A DNA stretch of 6,700 bases, taken from Streptomyces violens (GTDB lineage: Bacteria > Actinomycetota > Actinomycetes > Streptomycetales > Streptomycetaceae). The DNA lies in assembly GCF_000717745.1 (NCBI RefSeq), contig NZ_JOBH01000034.1, positions 1 to 6,700 on the forward strand. Direction: 5' to 3'. The notes under the pieces are model-generated. The model saw nothing but the letters and a program-made list of their open reading frames with translations. It was not told the origin of the DNA and did no database searches. A program made the position numbers and the translations under genes. How positions within the stretch are numbered: the first letter of the stretch is position 1; each line of letters starts with the position of its first letter. Shown piece by piece: positions 5,212 to 6,700 of this stretch.

Positions 5212-5231
5212 CTGACCAAAGAGACAGAACC
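5212..5231 (-). repeat. Right terminal inverted repeat of the IS5-family element
   Basis: On the minus strand it reads GGTTCTGTCTCTTTGG. It overlaps the last bases of the transposase reading frame and pairs imperfectly with the left end. The next bases, TAGTAG, contain the possible short target duplication. Confidence 0.6.
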
Positions 5232-5281
5232 TAGTAGTGCTTCTTCTGGGGCGCTGCCCGGAGGTGAGGCCGACGCCTGCG

Positions 5282-5301
5282 GCCAGAGGGCCCGCTCTGG
5301 C
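5282..5301. terminator. Hairpin between the IS and the regulator gene
   Basis: GCCAGAG (5282-5288) pairs with CTCTGGC (5295-5301) around a 6-nt loop. It lies between the rightward IS and the leftward regulator gene and could terminate either, but has no U tract and is well away from both stops. The rest of 5234-5466 contains no gene I can support; the minus strand directly after the regulator's stop has some coding character (KPTVSDTFRRILAATG) but no start, family or downstream continuation. Confidence 0.3.
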
Positions 5302-5466
5302 GATGACACGGCGTAACCGCACTAGATCGAACGATCGCAAAGCGTGACCGGTGGGGGCCGGTGGCCGCCAGGATGCGGCGGAAGGTGTCGGAGACAGTCG
5401 GCTTGCCCATGCGAGCCTCGATGTGTCTCCTCGGCGCGTTCTGGATGGCCGGGGGTGGTTGCTGGG

Positions 5467-6700
5467 TCAAGGGGGCGGCGCGGAGGCGGGGGTGATGGCG
5501 TGGGTGATGCCGGTGGACAGGTCGGTGTCGTGGCCGGCGCGGTACGCGGTCTCGTAGGCGCGGTCGCCGAGGGCGGTACGGGTCTGCTCTTCGCAGGCTC
5601 GGCGGGCGGCGGTGAACGAGGGGACGCCCGCCTGTGCCCGGCCGAGCGTCTCCCACAGCTGCGTGGCCAGGCCGAGCAGCCACGCGGCGTCCTGGTACCG
5701 GCCCGTGGCGGTGGCGGCCCGGGCCAGTGATTCGAGGGCCATGCCGGTGCCCACGTCGTCGCGCAGCCGGTGGTTGACGAGCAGGGCGGCCCGGGCGTGG
5801 TCCTGCGCCGCCTGGAACCGGCCACGGGCCAGCTCGGCCTGGGCGCGGATGGTGTCGCCCCGGGCGCGCATGCTGCGCTCGCCGTTGTGGTCGCAGGCGG
5901 CGCTCAGCTCGTCCAGCCAGGCGATGGCCTCCTCGATGCGGCCCGCGGAGACGTGGGCGAGGGCGCCAATGATCAACGCTGCCAGGGGGAGGTAGGTGAG
6001 CGGTTTCTCGCCCCAGTCCGTGGCGAGCAGATCCTCGGCCAGGGCGACCGCCCGGGCCTGGTCACCGTGGATCGCCGCCAGCCGGAGGTTGTTGATTGCC
6101 GCGTACCTGCGTTCGGTGTCGCCGAAGTGTGCGGCCAGGGCGTTGCCCTCGGCGGCGCATTTTTCGAGGGCGGGCAGATCACCCAGAAGGAGCAGGGACT
6201 GGCCGCAGGCGTACAGGGCCTTTGCCCGGGCCGGGGAGGGGGTGGTGTCGGCAGCCAGGGCGCGGTCCAGGTAGTGCCGGCCCTCCTTGAGGAGCCCGCA
6301 GGCGTACCAGAAGAACCACAGCGCTCCGGCCAGCTCCAGTGCGGTGTGGCTCTGGCCCTCGGGTTCGGCCAGGCTGTAGTCCAGTGCGGCGCGGAGGTTG
6401 TCGTGCTCGGCGGTCATCCGGTCGTACCAGGCGAACTGGTCGGGCCCGACCCAGGCGGCGTCGCCCCGGCGGGCCAGGCGGTAGCGCTCCCCGCCCCCGG
6501 TCGGTTCCCAGGTCAGGATGGATTTCTCCGTCAGCGTGCCCAGCACGGCAGGGATCTGGCGGGCGGGGAGGTGGTCGTCGGCGCAGACCTGCCGGACGGT
6601 GTCGGCGTCGAAGCTGCCGGCGAAGACCGACAGCCGCGCCCACAGCAGCCGTTCGGCGGGGCTGCACAGCTGGTGGCTCCAGCCGATGGCGGTGCGCAGG
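5467..6700 (-). CDS. AfsR/LuxR-type NB-ARC and TPR regulator, C-terminal part, partial
   Basis: The frame is open to the right edge, so the N-terminus, including the expected P-loop NB-ARC ATPase, lies outside; 410 residues are visible. The fragment opens with LRTAIGWSHQLCSPAERLLW and ARLSVFAGSFDADTVRQVC, the winged-helix segment that follows the ATPase in this family. It continues with VLGTLTEKSIL and GGGERYRL, then WYDRMTAEHDNLRAALDY and about 270 residues of helical TPR-like repeats (ALELAGALWFFWYACG, GRHYLDRALA, ALAHVSAGRIEEAIAWLDEL, ALESLARAATATGRYQDAAW). The end is CEEQTRTALGDRAYETAYRA followed by a short tail and TGA at 5467. Such proteins are signal-responsive transcription regulators of antibiotic or developmental genes. 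No C-terminal LuxR helix-turn-helix, common in one branch, appears before the stop or in the next 250 bp. About 35-40 residues usually found after RYRL seem missing here (see findings). Regulator versus general STAND ATPase cannot be settled without the N-terminus. Confidence 0.88.
   Translation of the reverse strand, partial: LRTAIGWSHQLCSPAERLLWARLSVFAGSFDADTVRQVCADDHLPARQIPAVLGTLTEKSILTWEPTGGGERYRLARRGDAAWVGPDQFAWYDRMTAEHDNLRAALDYSLAEPEGQSHTALELAGALWFFWYACGLLKEGRHYLDRALAADTTPSPARAKALYACGQSLLLLGDLPALEKCAAEGNALAAHFGDTERRYAAINNLRLAAIHGDQARAVALAEDLLATDWGEKPLTYLPLAALIIGALAHVSAGRIEEAIAWLDELSAACDHNGERSMRARGDTIRAQAELARGRFQAAQDHARAALLVNHRLRDDVGTGMALESLARAATATGRYQDAAWLLGLATQLWETLGRAQAGVPSFTAARRACEEQTRTALGDRAYETAYRAGHDTDLSTGITHAITPASAPPP

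Larger units (their letters stand above)
4337..5215 (+). pseudogene. IS5-family DDE transposase, frame-split and disrupted by a 16-bp duplication
   Basis: From the GTG at 4337 the product begins MSVRLVITDVMWDQIEPLMP, the usual opening of this group; a TTG at 4319 is in frame but less likely. The first frame holds the insertion domain (ADHRRTLEAIAWKYRTNSPW) and the first catalytic Asp in VSVDSTVVRAHQH, and stops at 4741. Homology continues in the -1 frame from about 4678: ALGRSRGGLSTKVHLASDGR, then the second Asp in DAVLADRAYSS, then the catalytic Glu in RNTVERC. A 16-bp tandem duplication at 5077-5108 then shifts the frame, so the expected ending, NRLKQWRGLATRTDKLAIAY to a TGA at 5213-5215, is in a third frame. 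With a -1 shift and the duplication removed, the protein would be 287 residues, normal for the family. All three DDE residues survive but the last C-terminal helix region is lost. Confidence 0.9.
4299..5231 (+). mobile_element. IS5-family insertion sequence, decayed
   Basis: The element of about 933 bp carries an IS5-family transposase reading rightward and imperfect terminal inverted repeats (4299-4318 and 5212-5231, 13 of 20 positions matching). TA, or TAG if the left end is set one base later, occurs on both flanks (4297-4298 and 5232-5233), a plausible short target duplication for this family. The left end lies 8 bp after the tRNA-type terminator. The size fits the one-transposase IS5 type with a frameshifted reading frame. 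The transposase is broken by a tandem duplication, so the copy is probably immobile unless supplied in trans. Confidence 0.8.

Noticed and set aside
5322..5466. Continuation of the regulator past its TGA by a frameshift to recover a LuxR helix-turn-helix
   Set aside because: None of the readings after 5467 shows the expected helix-turn-helix residues.
1..6700. CRISPR array, toxin-antitoxin pair, integrase or conjugation genes
   Set aside because: No regularly spaced repeats and no matching protein motifs were seen on either strand.

Overview
The window is high-GC actinobacterial DNA, most likely from Streptomyces or a close relative. Codon third positions are overwhelmingly G or C. The recognisable families also fit: a TipA-type MerR regulator end, a membrane-anchored Mrr-like nuclease, a SpoIIE/PP2C-type phosphatase with an N-terminal membrane domain, an IS5-family element and an AfsR/LuxR-type TPR regulator. 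All assignments are from reading the sequence; no database search was run.

Layout. At 1-242 lies the 3' end of a TipA-like regulator gene and a strong hairpin terminator. From 410 to about 1140 is a degraded patch. A 43-codon forward gene with a very good ribosome binding site looks like the cut-off N-terminus of a larger protein. Its tail overlaps a minus-strand coding region of unknown family, and upstream of that on the minus strand is a fragment resembling the end of a GntR/UTRA regulator. At 1322-2011 is an intact two-helix membrane protein with a complete Mrr-type catalytic core, followed at 2191-2514 by a well-formed hypothetical gene. A minus-strand coding fragment (about 2898-2648) faces away from the SpoIIE-type phosphatase gene (3029-4144). 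An unusual interlocking pair of inverted repeats lies just before the phosphatase.

At 4229-4290 there is a copy of the 3' end of a tRNA, by recall the initiator tRNA-fMet, with its own hairpin terminator but without the 5' part of a tRNA. This is the footprint expected of an attachment site used by a tRNA-targeting integrative element. An IS5-family insertion sequence (about 4299-5231) starts 8 bp after the terminator. Its transposase is split at a CAAAAAG slip-like site and then broken by a 16-bp tandem duplication just after the last catalytic residue. From 5467 to the right edge, on the minus strand, is the C-terminal part of a large NB-ARC/TPR regulator that appears to lack an internal segment.

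Read together, this is an accessory or island-boundary region: intact cargo-like genes (nuclease, hypothetical, phosphatase) sit among truncated genes, a tRNA-derived att-like sequence and a decayed IS. No integrase, conjugation gene or CRISPR array is visible. I see no convincing new multi-gene system. The most interesting items are the att-like tRNA fragment, the membrane-tethered nuclease with an unknown downstream gene, and the two unidentified minus-strand coding regions.
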